Part shown: positions 22,851 through 34,680 of the stretch, piece after piece
How positions within the stretch are numbered: position 1 is the stretch's first letter
Layout of the letters: each line of letters opens with the position of its first letter
NCBI GenBank assembly: GCA_900073065.1
Contig: FJOG01000087.1
Location: 1-64,000 of the forward strand
Direction of reading: 5' to 3'
DNA: 64,000 nucleotides
Source: Phialocephala subalpina
Taxonomy: Eukaryota > Ascomycota > Leotiomycetes > Helotiales > Mollisiaceae
Translations under genes and position numbers: made by a program
The notes under the pieces: generated by a model
Database searches by the model: none
What the model was told of the DNA's origin: nothing
Seen by the model: the letters and a program-made list of their open reading frames with translations, nothing else

Positions 22851-25800
22851 ATGCCGAATAAAGGCCTTGCCCCAAAACGTTCTCCTCTTGCATTCTCCAG
22901 TCTAAAGCTCGTCGTCGAACTGCGCACAAATAGTGGTAATATCGATAAGAAGCTTTCCAAATCAAATAGCACAACATTCGGCCCTCTCCTCCTCCCTACG
23001 TTCGACTTCCTCCCAAAAAAGCATTAGAACGTTACATATCTCGACGACCAAAAACTCCAAAAATGGATCAAGAACAATTTCGGTATCGACGTGGAGAAAA
23101 ATGAGACATATAAACTGGGATATCGTTTACCTTCTGCGTCCTTTACTGCTAAGTACATCTAAATCCATACGATATCTAGCTTCCATAATGTATTCAGTGT
23201 CTTACATAATGCTTTGGATGAAAATGACCTCCCCGTCGTCACTCTCTATTTTTAATCACCTCCCCCAGTACTTGAGCAGTCCTTCTTTTGCCGTCGTATA
23301 CGTCAACACGCGCTTGCGGCTTTTGCTTCTGCCCCCGGTACTATATCACCTCGCTACTCACGTCGAGTAAAGTCTGCGATTCCAAGTCCCGGCACAAGTC
23401 TTCTTCATCGAGCCGCGACTCCTGCTTCTAATAGTAAAGTGTTTGTACCGATCCTTTCCTCTAACTAGTCAGTTTCTAGTCCTCCTTTACTAAAGGCATC
23501 CACTGCAAGTAATCTATCCCCTCATCCATCCTCTCATCCATCCCCTCATCCATCCTCTCATCTATCCGCGGCACTCGCTGCCTCCTCCAATGCTTCGTCA
23601 TCTAATAAGCCTATTGTATCGCATCCACTATTAACTAGCCGACATACTACTGGCTCTGCGAGTCCTTTTAAGCCCCCAAGTACGAAAAAGGCTCGTACGA
23701 ATGAGTCGTTCGAATCAAAAAATAATAATTCTAATGATTTCGAGTTTAAAGAAAAATTAAATAAAGAATTCGATTTCGACGAAAAGGAAAAAGATAAGGA
23801 TTTCGATGGAGAAGAGGAAAATGAAGAGGAAGATAAAGAGGAGGAAGATAAAAAAGAAGATAAAAAGGAGGAAAATGAGGTTTCCGATAAAAACTACAAT
23901 AATAGCGCCTTTTCGGATAACGAGGACGTCCTTTAGGGCAAAGGCAAAGCCCGTGCAGATTCGGGTGCGTATATCGATAAGGAAAATGACGACGAGTTTA
24001 GAGACGATTTCCAGGTTCCTCCAAAGGATATTACTATGCACAAAAGTAATTCTTATATTCTTAGAAGCTTGGATAATAAGAAGGATACAAGCGCGCCAAA
24101 GGCTCCACGACGCGATCAATTTGATCTGGGCCCAATTAGTAATGAACTATTTCGAGATGCCTAAGAGAATTACGTTACGACTTTCAATCGCATTAATACT
24201 AAAAAGTAAACTCGCAATATACTTTGCCTATTTCATTTGAAATATAATTGATTTTAAATATTACAATCTTCAAAATTCATTGGATAATAAAGTCTGCCAA
24301 TACTTCGATCAAGAAATCTGGCGCCGCACTTACGAGCTGTTTAGCCACGATCCCCGAAACTTCGAGGAGAAGTATATTGTCAAAGTTCCTCACTTAAAGC
24401 GATCGACCGTCTCGCCTATGCAGGCCCACGCTTACTATTGGGCCTTGAAGTGCATCTATAGTCCTATGGGAACGATATTTCTTGCTCACATTATAAGCTA
24501 TAGCAAAACTACGATCGTCTGCCTTATTCACTATATTTAAGCTATATTCAATCGAATATAACGAGAAATCCAAAGGAACCCTAAAAAACACTTCAACCCT
24601 AATACAAACGACCCGGATAAAACAGAATCTTATCCCAATCCTAAGTATATACTAAAAGAGTTTGGTTTTCCGTGCCCTTGCCACCCAAAGAGCCCTACCA
24701 ATTTCATCAAGCCACTTAGTGGCGTCTCTACTATTTTAGTCCCCCCATCTCTATTAAATCAATGGATAAACGAAGCGGAGAGAATTTTCTTCATTAAAGA
24801 AGAGGATCCTAATTACTACACGAAGGTTTTCAAAGCGCACGAAATAGTAAAGTTGCCGTCGACTAATATTCCAGACATTATAAATATGTGCAAAAGTACC
24901 GGCCGGTTGAAGTTCGATGATAAAAAAACTGAGGCAAATAATAGTTCCAAGCGTATTGGGAAAGTGTACAGTCCTCGATGGATGAATAGCCATATTTTAA
25001 TCATATCAACTTCCTATTCCTTTAATAGCAATTTCTTGGAACGATTTAATACTTGCTACTAATATTAGATCCTACATCCAAAGACGCGGCGGATAAAGCG
25101 CAATAGTAAAGAGTGTGTAATAAAGGCGCACTTCGAGATTGAGAGGACCCGGGACTACTATACTTGTGTCATCGGACTCTTTTTCCGCGATGAATTCGAT
25201 ATTGAACTTGGAAAAACTTTTAGAAATTAAAGACTCGTCAATTATTTTAAGGAGCGTTAGAAAGAATACTTTCCTCGATATATCCCTTTTAGTGGGACTC
25301 CTTTAGTAAGTGGCTTTGGCGATGTGACTCCGATTATTAAAAACATGGTGCTTTTAAGATGGGGACGCTATTTTATCTTGAGAAAATGAATGGAAGATGA
25401 GTTTACTGTGTTTGCTAAATCGTGGAAGAGAGAAACGAAGAAGGATCTTTCCAAGAGAAAAGCCGGTAAGGCTACTAGAATTATAAATAAGATCACTTCT
25501 CTTATTGAAACACTCTTTTTACGGTTTCACGGTAAGAGCACGTTTTTCGGCCGACCAATTATGCAATTGCCTGAGAATTTCTTCGATATCTTATGGTGCA
25601 ACCACTCCGATTATTGGAATAAGCGCGTTGCCGATATTAAGGCTGCGGACGATAAGGCGTATTAAACTAGAGAGGCCGCCCACCGCGCCAACTACCGTGG
25701 CCGACTTGATCAGTACGAACCTCTCAAAAAGGACAATACCGAGTTTTATCGTCGCTCTCGCATTTGCGCTTCTTTCCCCTCTATAATAGATTTGACGGAT

Positions 25801-26578
25801 GAAAACGATGCGCCCCTTAAATTGACGTAAAGTGAGTAGATCCAGTATATACGAGGAAAAGACGGTACTACTCGCTGGGTTCCGGAGATAAAGTCGGATC
25901 CATACTTCAACAATATGGATATAATCTTCAAATCATCTGGCAAGATTCGTCGTCTGCAGACGCTCCTTGAGGAGTATAAGGATCACAAGGATACAGAGGC
26001 CAAGTTTTCTCGCCATATTTTTACCTCTTTCTTCTTTCTTATTGCCTATTGTATTTACTTGGTAAATTAAATCCTATTGAAAACTGTAAATTAAGCCTTT
26101 AATTTTACTTTTTTAGTACATGAAATACAGAGTCCCTTAGCTCAAAAAAACTACTAAATACGATTTGATCTTTGTAACTAAAATAGACAGCCTAAAGGAG
26201 CAAACCAAGAAGCTCAATCGATTCTATGTAAACTTGAAGTCCTAAGAGCTTATCCATCTCCAAAAGACTACTCGTTATATCATCGCCACGAGTAGTTACT
26301 TGTCTTACGGTTTTAATTTGCCTGAGACTACATCCGTTTCTTTCTTTGAGGTTAATTATAACTTAGTAACCATGGATTAAGGTTTTCATCGTTATCATCG
26401 GCCAGGTAATAAGAACAAATATATTTACTATTAGATTTTCGCCGATAAGAACTCTGCAGTTGAGGTTAGTATTCGAGAAAGAAACGACTTTAAAAAAGCC
26501 ATTACAAATGCGATTACACGAAAAGTTGAGGAGCTAAAAAATATCGATGGTAAGGGTAAAGGCAAAGAAAAGGAGTAA
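22851..26578 (+). pseudogene. RIP-inactivated SNF2-like (SF2) helicase of the multi-gene block
   Basis: Starts at ATG 22851 (MPNKGLAPKRSPLAF). A long N-terminal region ends in a Ser/Pro linker encoded by a CATCC repeat (23520-23570) and an Asp/Glu/Lys-rich acidic stretch (23760-23880). The ATPase core follows: motif I region FLAHIISYSKTTIVCLIHYI (24470-24530; the usual DxGxGKT is eroded), STILVPPSLLNQW (24730-24770), DExH-like RDEFD (25186-25200) and FSGTP (25288-25302). The C-terminal lobe has IIATSSYLSYGFNLPETTS and HRYHRPGNKNK (26280-26420), matching motifs V and VI. It ends KEKE-TAA at 26578. Likely introns: near 24204-24270, and 26060-26116 (GT..TTTTTTAG). Several Gln-position stops make it dead. 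SNF2-type ATPases remodel nucleosomes; here the enzyme would have been mobile-element cargo. Open frames listed within (for example 24280-24540, 25390-25665) are its pieces. Confidence 0.75.
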
Positions 26579-27249
26579 GCATTTTCGTCTTCTCGAGGAG
26601 GCCCTACGGACTCTTAATCTTTATATTAGTATCGGCGTCAATGGGAGGAACCTGATAAAACTTAAGAAGGCGTTGTATATTAGATTGGATTTTTCAGGTT
26701 AATTACAGTCCAGCTTCGATTTTTTATTCGAATCGTTGCTAATATTATTAGTTCGGGGGTTAAAAAGTGTTGCGTTTTTAGTGTAGATTTGTAAAGTAGC
26801 AAAAAGTGCTTGATAATAAATAAGGGGTTTCTTCTCTTTTTCATGCTTAACTTCCCATCGATAGCGAACTCTAAGTAAAAGTATTTCCACTATTACCCTC
26901 CCCTCTTTTTATCTACGAGTACTATAATTTGCGAAGAGTATAACTTGTAATACCACTCGTCCGGTAATCTATTTTTATCGCTACTAAAAGGAGGGGAAAC
27001 GTTTGGAGTCTTTTACTATCTATTTATTATAAGATATTCGCCCCTTCCACCCAATCGTCTTAACTCGAGAGTATCCATCCCGCGATCTACCCCACGAGCC
27101 ACCCCGCTATTAGCTAGCTTAGCCATCCATCCTTTCTCAAAAGTATCCGCTTCGCCATTAGCTCTCAATCATCCATCCTCCCTCGAAAGCATTAGTTCCG
27201 CTATCAACTCAAAGATCCCAATGCTCCCTAAAGACATTCTACCCCGAAT
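26579..27249. other. Spacer with CATCC linker
   Basis: No gene supported. A 63-codon minus frame at 26699-26890 has no recognisable domain. CATCC-rich text begins at about 27060 and leads into the Argonaute-like fragment. Confidence 0.4.
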
Positions 27250-27994
27250 ATGCAATTTATAACCATAGAAGATAAATATATAGCTAATACTTCTAGTATT
27301 AATGCCATCGCCAATTTATCAACCACTATTTAAATGCCCTTTTATCTGGGCCATAGGACTCTCGGAAAGAAAGTTCTTCTCTACGCTAATTACTTTAAAG
27401 TTTCTTATCTATTTAAGTTAACTTTGACTCGCTGTAATATCGAGATCCAGCCTAAGGTTAAAGGCAAGAAATTAAATCGAGTTATTGCGCTTCTTCTTAC
27501 GCTGCCTTGAATTCGCTGGCGAGAAGATCGCAATTAAATAGAAATCATTCATTATTTCTCTTAAACCTCTTAATATCTCCGACGGTTTTACCGTCCAAAT
27601 TCTATACATTGCAAACGGAGAGGATGATCCTTTTCTACGAGTAATCACATATATTGTTCGACTCGTTACATTACTCTCTTTCTCGGTGTCCGGCATAGTC
27701 AACTATCTCGCGTCTATTAATCCAAGCCTCAACTATGCTTAGAAGGCCGAGACCATCCAGGTCTTAAACGCTGTCTTTGGCCATTATGCTCAATCTCACA
27801 ATAAGGTTGTTTCAATAGGCCAAAATAGACACTATTCTATTGACCGCAGTCAAGCGAATATGCACAACATTAAAACACTAGGAGATAGTCTAAAGGCACT
27901 TCGCGGCTTCTTCCAAAGTATCCGCACTACCACTAGTAGTCTCCTCTTAAACGTTAACGTTACCCATGGCGTCTTTCTGCGGGTAGAGTACTAG
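27250..27994 (+). pseudogene. Argonaute N and L1 domain fragment, RIP-decayed
   Basis: From ATG 27250 the frame reads LGHRTLGKKVLLYANYFKVS (27340-27400), the opening of the Argonaute N domain, then CNIEIQPKVKGKKLNRVIALLL. After a one-base frame change near 27507 it continues with the end of N and the L1 linker: VLNAVFGHYAQ, VVSIGQNRHYSID, LGDSLKALRGFFQSIRTTTS and LLLNVNVTHGVF (27750-27975). A TAG follows at 27992-27994. PAZ, MID and PIWI do not follow; the next sequence is a CATCC linker. Internal stops (TAA near 27331, TGA 27508, TAG near 27540 and 27738) fit RIP. So this is either a 5' fragment of a captured Argonaute or an element-specific short N-L1 protein. Full Argonautes act in RNA silencing (quelling), making this odd cargo for a mobile block. 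Confidence 0.75.
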
Positions 27995-28323
27995 TACCTC
28001 TAGCAATCAACCGTCTATCTTTAGTTATCCATCCTCTCTCGAAATATCTACTTTCTTTTTTAATCGTCTATCTTCAGCCATCTATCCTCTTTCTCAATAT
28101 TTACCCTTTTTCTCAACATCCACTTTCCCTCGAAACATCTACCCTCTCTCTTAATATCCACTTTCTCTCTCAGTATCTATTTTCCCTCGAAATATCTACC
28201 TTCCCTTTTAATATCTATTTTCTCTCGAAATATCCATCCTCTCTCTTAATCGTCCATCCTCAGTTATTTATCCTCCTTTTTAACATCCATCCCGACATCA
28301 GCTCTCAACCGTCTATCCTCCGC
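27995..28323. repeat. CATCC/pyrimidine-rich linker
   Basis: Degenerate repeats of the type ATATCCACTTTCTCTCTCAG and CATCCTCTCTCGAAATATC. They separate the Argonaute fragment from the minus-strand gene B. No coding potential apart from repeat-driven frames. Confidence 0.55.
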
Positions 28324-28918
28324 TTAAATCTTCTTTAGAGTCTTCGTAAAAAGATTTGCCTCGCCTTCCTCGTTACTACTATCGCTATCATCGGCGATTA
28401 TAGTATCACTCTCCATATTATATATACCCTTAATCTTCTCGAAGAAATTCTCAATCGAAATCTTAACGTTACGAACGCAATCTCTACGAAGCTCGATCTC
28501 CTTATTGTTTAAGGTAGTATTAGCACATTTATCCTCTTCCCTTCTTTTAAAGCTTTCTCTTAGTCTTTACTCGCTTTATCGCGTTCAAGTCCCAACGCGT
28601 CGCGTAATTAATGTACGAGGAATATCGAAACTATCGTAGATAATTTCGGGTCTACTGCGAGCGGATAGGAGGAAAGGGCATAATAATAAAGTGTCGATTA
28701 ATGACTTACTCAACAAAGATAAGTTTAATCTTTTCTAGTTATTTGTAGATATTGACCATAGTATTCCAAGGGTTATCTGCCAAAGGTGTATTCGAACGCG
28801 TTAATCTAATCGAGTCAAAGTACGCCACGCGAATTATTAAGTAGCAAAACTCTAATTTGTGTCGTATTAAACCCTTCCATTTGACCCTTGGAATCTCATA
28901 GTAACCACACCCCTAGCC
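28324..28918 (-). pseudogene. RIP-decayed gene B of the block, unknown product
   Basis: Minus-strand frame from about 28918 reading YYEIPRVKWKGLIRHKLEF and YFDSIRLTRSNTPLADNPW. After a frame change near 28545 it continues into IELRRDCVRNVKISIENFF and an acidic C-terminus ending LFTKTLKKI-TAA at 28324. Stops fall at Gln-type positions. Family not recognised. Confidence 0.45.
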
Positions 28919-29089
28919 TTAAATATTTTCTAATCCTTTAAAAAACTTCCTAGAAAGTATTTCTAATATATTACTTTTAGATTAGAATCTGCGAGTTGAC
29001 TTTGATTAAAATATCCTCAGATTTCGGCACCGGTTAATTTAAACACCTCGCACCAAAAAACGAATTATAACCCTTTCTTTAATCATACC
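28919..29089. other. Short intergenic spacer
   Basis: Spacer between divergent genes B (minus) and the Plavaka-like transposase (plus). Nothing recognisable. Confidence 0.35.
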
Positions 29090-32000
29090 GCCTATAGAGG
29101 AAAGGTATATTCGATGTCGAAAACTGTACTGGACGATACGAGGTTATACTAAATATAAATATAAGACTCCTAAAGAAAAAAACCTTCTACGTAGAATCAA
29201 AAAGTATACTCGACCCAACTTTTCAAGTGCTATACTAGCAACGTCTTCCTCTTTACATTACGATTGGGAAGAGGAAGATAAGCTCGAGTCGAATGAGGAC
29301 ATGTACATCGGTAACGATTACGATACAGATTAGACGACATTAATTTGGTTAAAGGAGTCAATAAAGGAGTGGCTGGTAGATAAAGAGGCGCTCGACGTTT
29401 TAAGAGGTTAGTAATTTGGAATTATACCTTATCGTAATAAACTGACGAAATACGTAGAAGACGCCGTAGGTAAAAAGGATATTGAAAAAGGATTCGTAGG
29501 TTTCAAAGTACCAAGCGCGCTTTAAATCCCTCCTTTTGCCTAGGCCCCTTTGGATACGACAAATAAAATGGATATTGATAAGCAAAACCCTGATAAACTT
29601 AGTAATGGGGAAGTATCAAACCCGATTAAGAGAAGGAGTAGCCATCTTAAAAGCGAGGGTAGCGCAGTAACACGATACACCTTCTTTGGAGACGATGAAC
29701 GAGATGGTACCCCTGCTACGAGAACTTTAAGTTTGGACGACTTGAAGAATAACCACGTTCCACTTGAAGATTAGTCGATACCTCCTCAAGAGTTTAATAA
29801 GGAACGACCTTATGCTCCTTTTGTTTCTAAGCACGATTGGGACCTGGCTAATTAGTTCTCGAGAGCTCGAGTTAGTAAATCTACTATCGAGGACTATTAT
29901 AATTAACTACTATTTAAGAATAATACTCGAAAGATAAACGGTGCCATTAATAGCTACGCGGATTTAATGCGCACAATCTATAAGATTCCTTATAGTATAC
30001 TAAGAAACGATCAGTAAAAGACGAAAAAAATCGTAATTAATCTTTAAATAATCAGTAAAGAGCCCGAGAAACATATTCTTCGTTATCGTCCAATTCGAAG
30101 AATTCTAGAATTTGTACTTAGTTATAAGCCTTTCGCCAAAGACTTTGCTTGGGCACTTGTTCGGAAGTATCAAGATAACGGCAACGGGTACAAAAAAGTT
30201 CGAGATGAGATGTATATTGCGGATTAATGGTGAAAAATACAAAAGAAAGTCCCTTTTAATAGAACGATTATTTTAGTGTATATTGGAACAAATAAAACTT
30301 TAATGATTTAATATCGAGGGGATATAACTATTTGGCTTTTGTATACTGTTCCAGCGAATTTGCCTCGAGCTTTTCGACGTGGCCAAAATCGACCTGGAAT
30401 AATGCTTATTGCTTTATTGCTAATATGAAAGCAAATTACAAGAAATTCAAATGATAATATGGTATAGAAGTTTTAATTAGAGCTTTACTATAAAAGTATG
30501 AGTATTATATTATCGCGTGAGTTTCTAAGCCTTTTTTACTTGACTACTACTAAAATTATATAGCTCTTATTGAACTGGCAAAAAAAGGATGGTTAGTCTA
30601 GTGTGCGGATGATAAAATTCGGGATTATTATTTAATTCTTTTAAATTATTTGGCGGATTATTAAGAAGTAACTCTTATTATTGGAATCAAATCCTTAAGG
30701 TAATGCGGGACGTACTAAGTGCTTTGGAATAAGCTATAAAATATTCTTGAGAAGTGGCTATTACGCACTCATAAACAAATAAAGGCTCAAATAAATCGGT
30801 AAGACGCAGAAAAGATCCCTCAGACTAATTTTAATTGGGTTCATCGAAATACTTACTTTGCTTAAGAATATCCTTATATTAATATTCACGAGAGCATTTT
30901 AATAGATATTTTTTATTAATTATTTAAAGGTATTTTTCGAGATTTAATTTATTAGATCATTAAATTGATTCACGAGCTAATATCTAGCGAGAGGGCCACG
31001 AAAAGCTTTAAAAAATCGAATAGGACTTACAAGGAATTACTTGGTCTAATTTTATTAGACGCTTTTTTCGATTTGATGCCGGCCTTTCCAAGATTAAAGC
31101 ATTTCTACAAGTTTAATAACTTATCTCAAATGATAAGGGGTGAAGAGCTCGATTTTCTCTGTATTATTATCCCGATTATTACTCTATTACTAGTTAGCGC
31201 TGTACCCTTCGCACTCTCTTATACTCGGGCATTTATTGATTTTATATTAATTTGCAATTACAAAGTATAAAACTAAGAGATATTAGACTACTTCCACTAA
31301 TATTTTATTCGATTGGATGCTTATAAAGATACTTTCGCCAAGTATCGACTAGTAGAAAAAGACGGCGATGCTTATTGGCACTACTTTAAATTCCATGCTT
31401 TATATTACTACGTTGAGTTTATTATTCAATTCGGAGTTGTTAATGGATACGATACCGCGTTTATAAAGGCATCGCACTGATTTCTGTTGAAAGACTATTT
31501 CGATAGAACTAATAAAAGAGTTGGTCTTTATAGATGGTTAATTTAAATAATTAAATGGAATACTCGAGAGACGAATTTTAAGGCGATGAACTCGATATTG
31601 CTTTATTACGTTACGTATTTATCGAAAATGGTATTTGACCTCGAGAAACAATAGACGACGATTACAGTACAATTATTAGTAGTTAAAGTGTGGAAATGTT
31701 CTCTATTATCACACGAGTTTAAATTATCTTTTAAAGTTATAAAGTTTAATTTAAACTTTACTATTTCGGCTTTTGAGGCCGAAAAAGTTTCCGAGTTGAG
31801 GGGTTTCTTGATAGTTTTGTTTTGGTTTATCCAAAAACGCCAATTGGAAAAAGAGTCCGCGTTTACTACTACCAAGCCGAAATTCGAGCCAGATCCCAAA
31901 TGGCTATACAATTACTTTGTCCAATTTGTTGGCTCGGCTAAGTATTGGAAAATTGGTAGTTATAATAAATCCAACCTCAATACTCTTAAAAGCGGGATAA

Positions 32001-32641
32001 TAAGATGTACTTTTAATTGGTATAGAAAGGGGCCTCGAAACGATCATTATTGGGTACAAAAGGACGCATCAATAAATAAGGAGTATAAAGACAACGAGAC
32101 CTCAAAACACTTATTAGATGGAAAGAGAGTAGCCAAAATTCAAACTATTTTGCGCGTTTTCGATCTAGAGAATTTAAACGTAAAAAGAAGGCTTATCTTA
32201 TACTCTACTTTTCTCGTTAATATATATCCTTTTAAAGAGAAAAATAGAGAGCCTCATTCGATACATGGAATGATTAAAGTCTTACGCCCGAGAGTACCAA
32301 TAGGTTGGAGGCCTACAAGATTATAGGATCGTAGTTACTAGATGCTAAAAGAGATCCTCAAAAGCGCTCATATTACATTTAGTGGATTTTATAAGAGGCC
32401 GGCAGTTAAAGATACATTTTTTATTAATAACTATATCGATTATCAGCAATACACAATATTATACGAGAAAGATTAGATCGCAAAAGGGATAGAGCGAGTT
32501 GAAAAGGCTAAAAAACACTTTGGCAAAGAGGTTTATGCACAAGTCTTTAAGTCGGAGTTATTTTCTCTCGGAGATAATAAGGATAATAAGGATAATAAGG
32601 ACGAAAATGAAGACGAGGATAAAGAGGAAAAAGAAGAGTAA
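29090..32641 (+). pseudogene. Plavaka-like transposase, RIP-inactivated
   Basis: Reads from about 29090 to TAA 32639-32641. The N-terminus has an eroded C2H2-type finger (YIRCRKLYWTIRGYTKYK, where Tyr replaces the usual Cys and His, as RIP of TGT and CAT gives). It is followed by HDWDLAN..FSRARVSKSTIEDYYN (about 29830-29905), MYIADxWxKIQKKVPFNRT (about 30210-30270), a TLMI-x-YRGDITIWLLYTVPANL stretch (about 30300-30370) and YWHYFKFHALYYYVEFIIQFG with KDYFDRTNKR (about 31370-31520). These are the hallmarks of the fungal Plavaka transposase family, related to the KDZ group. The tail is acidic (DNKDNKDNKDENEDEDKEE). Dozens of Gln/Trp-position stops and frame changes mark it as dead. The ORF 31688-32326 is its C-terminal part, not a separate gene. 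Confidence 0.75.
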
Positions 32642-33000
32642 AAAGACAACGAAAGTAATTTATTATATGTTATTCCCTTGCCTTTTCTAGTAGCTAATTA
32701 GATAGTATCCCATGGCGCTGTATCCTATTACAATATCCGTCCCGATTGAAATCCGATATCTATCCCACGAGCCACTCCTTTATCCATCCCACGATCCATC
32801 TTCTATCGCTTAGCACTATATCGAGCATCAACCGCACTATCTACCCCGGAAATAATCTCAATATTTCTCCTCATCCTTTTTCGCTCTTATTAAGCCACCC
32901 AATCTTCTCTCGATATAATACATATATCGTCGTCTACGGCGACGCTCTCTTTTAGAAAGGTTTTTAACATTAACTTTTTATCAGCAAATAGGATTCTACC
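32642..33000. repeat. Linker with CATCC units
   Basis: CCACTCCTTTATCCATCCCA-type units at 32740-32890; otherwise no coding signal. Confidence 0.45.
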
Positions 33001-33840
33001 CTAAGAAAACCCGCCGTTTATCTTCTCCTAAATAATAATCCTAAAACGAGCATCTCGGGCTTTCTTTTTAATACGCTTAACTACTCGAACTTTCTCCAAA
33101 TTCTTGCGAGCTTATATAAGCGTTACTTCAATCTTTAATATTAGCCGCGAAAAATGTGGATATTTTATTGCGTCTCGAATTTATTTTCCCGTAACACACA
33201 TCTCCTTTTTGATCTGCTCATAAGACTTCTTATACTCTAGCCCGCTGTAATATATTGCTCGAATAATTTGACGCTAGCCATTGGAAGGCGGGATATATAT
33301 TGCAAAACGAGTGAAGGCTTCGCCTAACCAAAACTCTTCGATTAATCCGTCGCTTTAATCAAAATCCCAAGAGGCTATTATTACGGTAGAAACTAGGCTA
33401 TCCGCGGAATCTTTCTCGGGCTCAACTAATATTGGAAAAGGAGTTCGATAAGTAGACATTAAGTGATATTCTACTTGCGGAGTTAGTCTTTAACCATATA
33501 CATCGCCGCCACCTCCAAAAGAAAGAGGATTGAAAGACTCTAATACTTTGAGGCCGCATCCTACTAATGTCTGAGGGCGTTTTCTTCAGCCTTTGAGTAG
33601 AGAGATTAGTGCGTATTCACCGGATGTCTTCTTTGCCCGCCCTACAGTTAATACACTTTTTCTTAGGAATCGAGATTGTATTTATAAGAAAATAAATAGG
33701 AAATTTCATCGGAATAAATTGGAACTAAAAGAATATCCGATCGCGTGTAGCTTTCATCGCGGACGTAGTATCGCAGTATCGCGCGAGTAGGCCAAACTAC
33801 TTAGTAGTAGCTTTGAAACTTAATTTCTTATTATTATTTT
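33001..33840 (-). pseudogene. RIP-decayed gene C of the block, unknown product
   Basis: Minus frame with a CINCRAGKEDIR segment (near 33655, possible Cys pair), then TLVGCGLKVLESFNPLSFGG (33500-33560), YHLMSTYRTPFPILVEPEK, IEEFWLGEAFTRFAIYIPP and a basic C-terminus ending NGGFS-TAG at 33001. Stops are at Gln positions. Family not recognised. The plus-strand open frame 33593-33790 is a shadow. Confidence 0.45.
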
Positions 33841-34680
33841 AATCGCGTTCTACTTCTCTTCTCTTCTTATTTTCATATCATTCTCTTATATATTTGTAAT
33901 CAATCCAATACTTCGATCTCATCGAAGATTTTATTTACAGTAGAGCATTTACCTCATTCGAGCATCGCGTCGTCTTAATTATACCACCAAAGAAAAATCG
34001 CGCTTAAAACGCTAGAATTACGAGTATCGAGTCGGATAATAGGATCCTACCTAAAGTATTGGTTTTTGGGGGCTCTTCTTTTAGTATCGTTCTACCTCAG
34101 ACATTACCGCCTATAAGCTCCTCTATTAGTATTCCTATGGCCCTTGCCTCTTATTAAACATGCGTTTACTTTTATAATTCTCGCAAATCTCTTGTAGAAA
34201 GGAAAGAAAAGGCAAGGCTATTACGGACCCAGTTTAAGAACGAGGTAAACAACGTCAGAATAATTCCCCAGCTTACGACCCATTTGTAGAGAGCTCTACG
34301 TCTAGAGTTCATATCGCTATAAGTACTTCTCCGCGTATAATCCTTATCAACTTATTAGTTGGAGTACTATTAATAACGCGTTACGACGCGTTTGGTAGGA
34401 TAAATCTACTCTAATAAGCTCTACGAATAAGAAGTTTAAGTCTAACGCCCGCTCTTTAAGCTTCTCTCGACGAGACTCGTCTTTATACAACTCAAGAGCC
34501 TCCTCCCTTACCCTACCTCTATATCCCTCTTTCGAAGACCGAGCCTCTTCTTCGAATCGTTCAAACTCGCTAAGAGGGATTAACTCCGTAGTGTATCGTT
34601 AAGTATATTACTAATTAATCGATAGTAATAAAAGCAGAAAGTCTCGTGGCGTTAATCGCGACAACGGATATATAGGGAGT
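33841..34680. other. Decayed sequence, no firm gene
   Basis: Fragments of plus-strand reading (for example SSTSRVHIAISTSPRIILI near 34290-34350) suggest another dead frame, but no consistent gene could be assembled. Confidence 0.3.

Noticed and set aside
22426..22861. Two similar 60-codon frames
   Set aside because: Produced by the 250-bp tandem duplication; no domain and non-identical ends.
23757..24119. Hydrophobic minus-strand frame
   Set aside because: Antisense of the acidic/Lys-rich stretch of the SNF2-like gene; Phe/Ile richness is a complement effect.
31688..32326. 212-codon frame as a separate gene
   Set aside because: It is the C-terminal portion of the Plavaka-like transposase, in a row with its upstream motifs.
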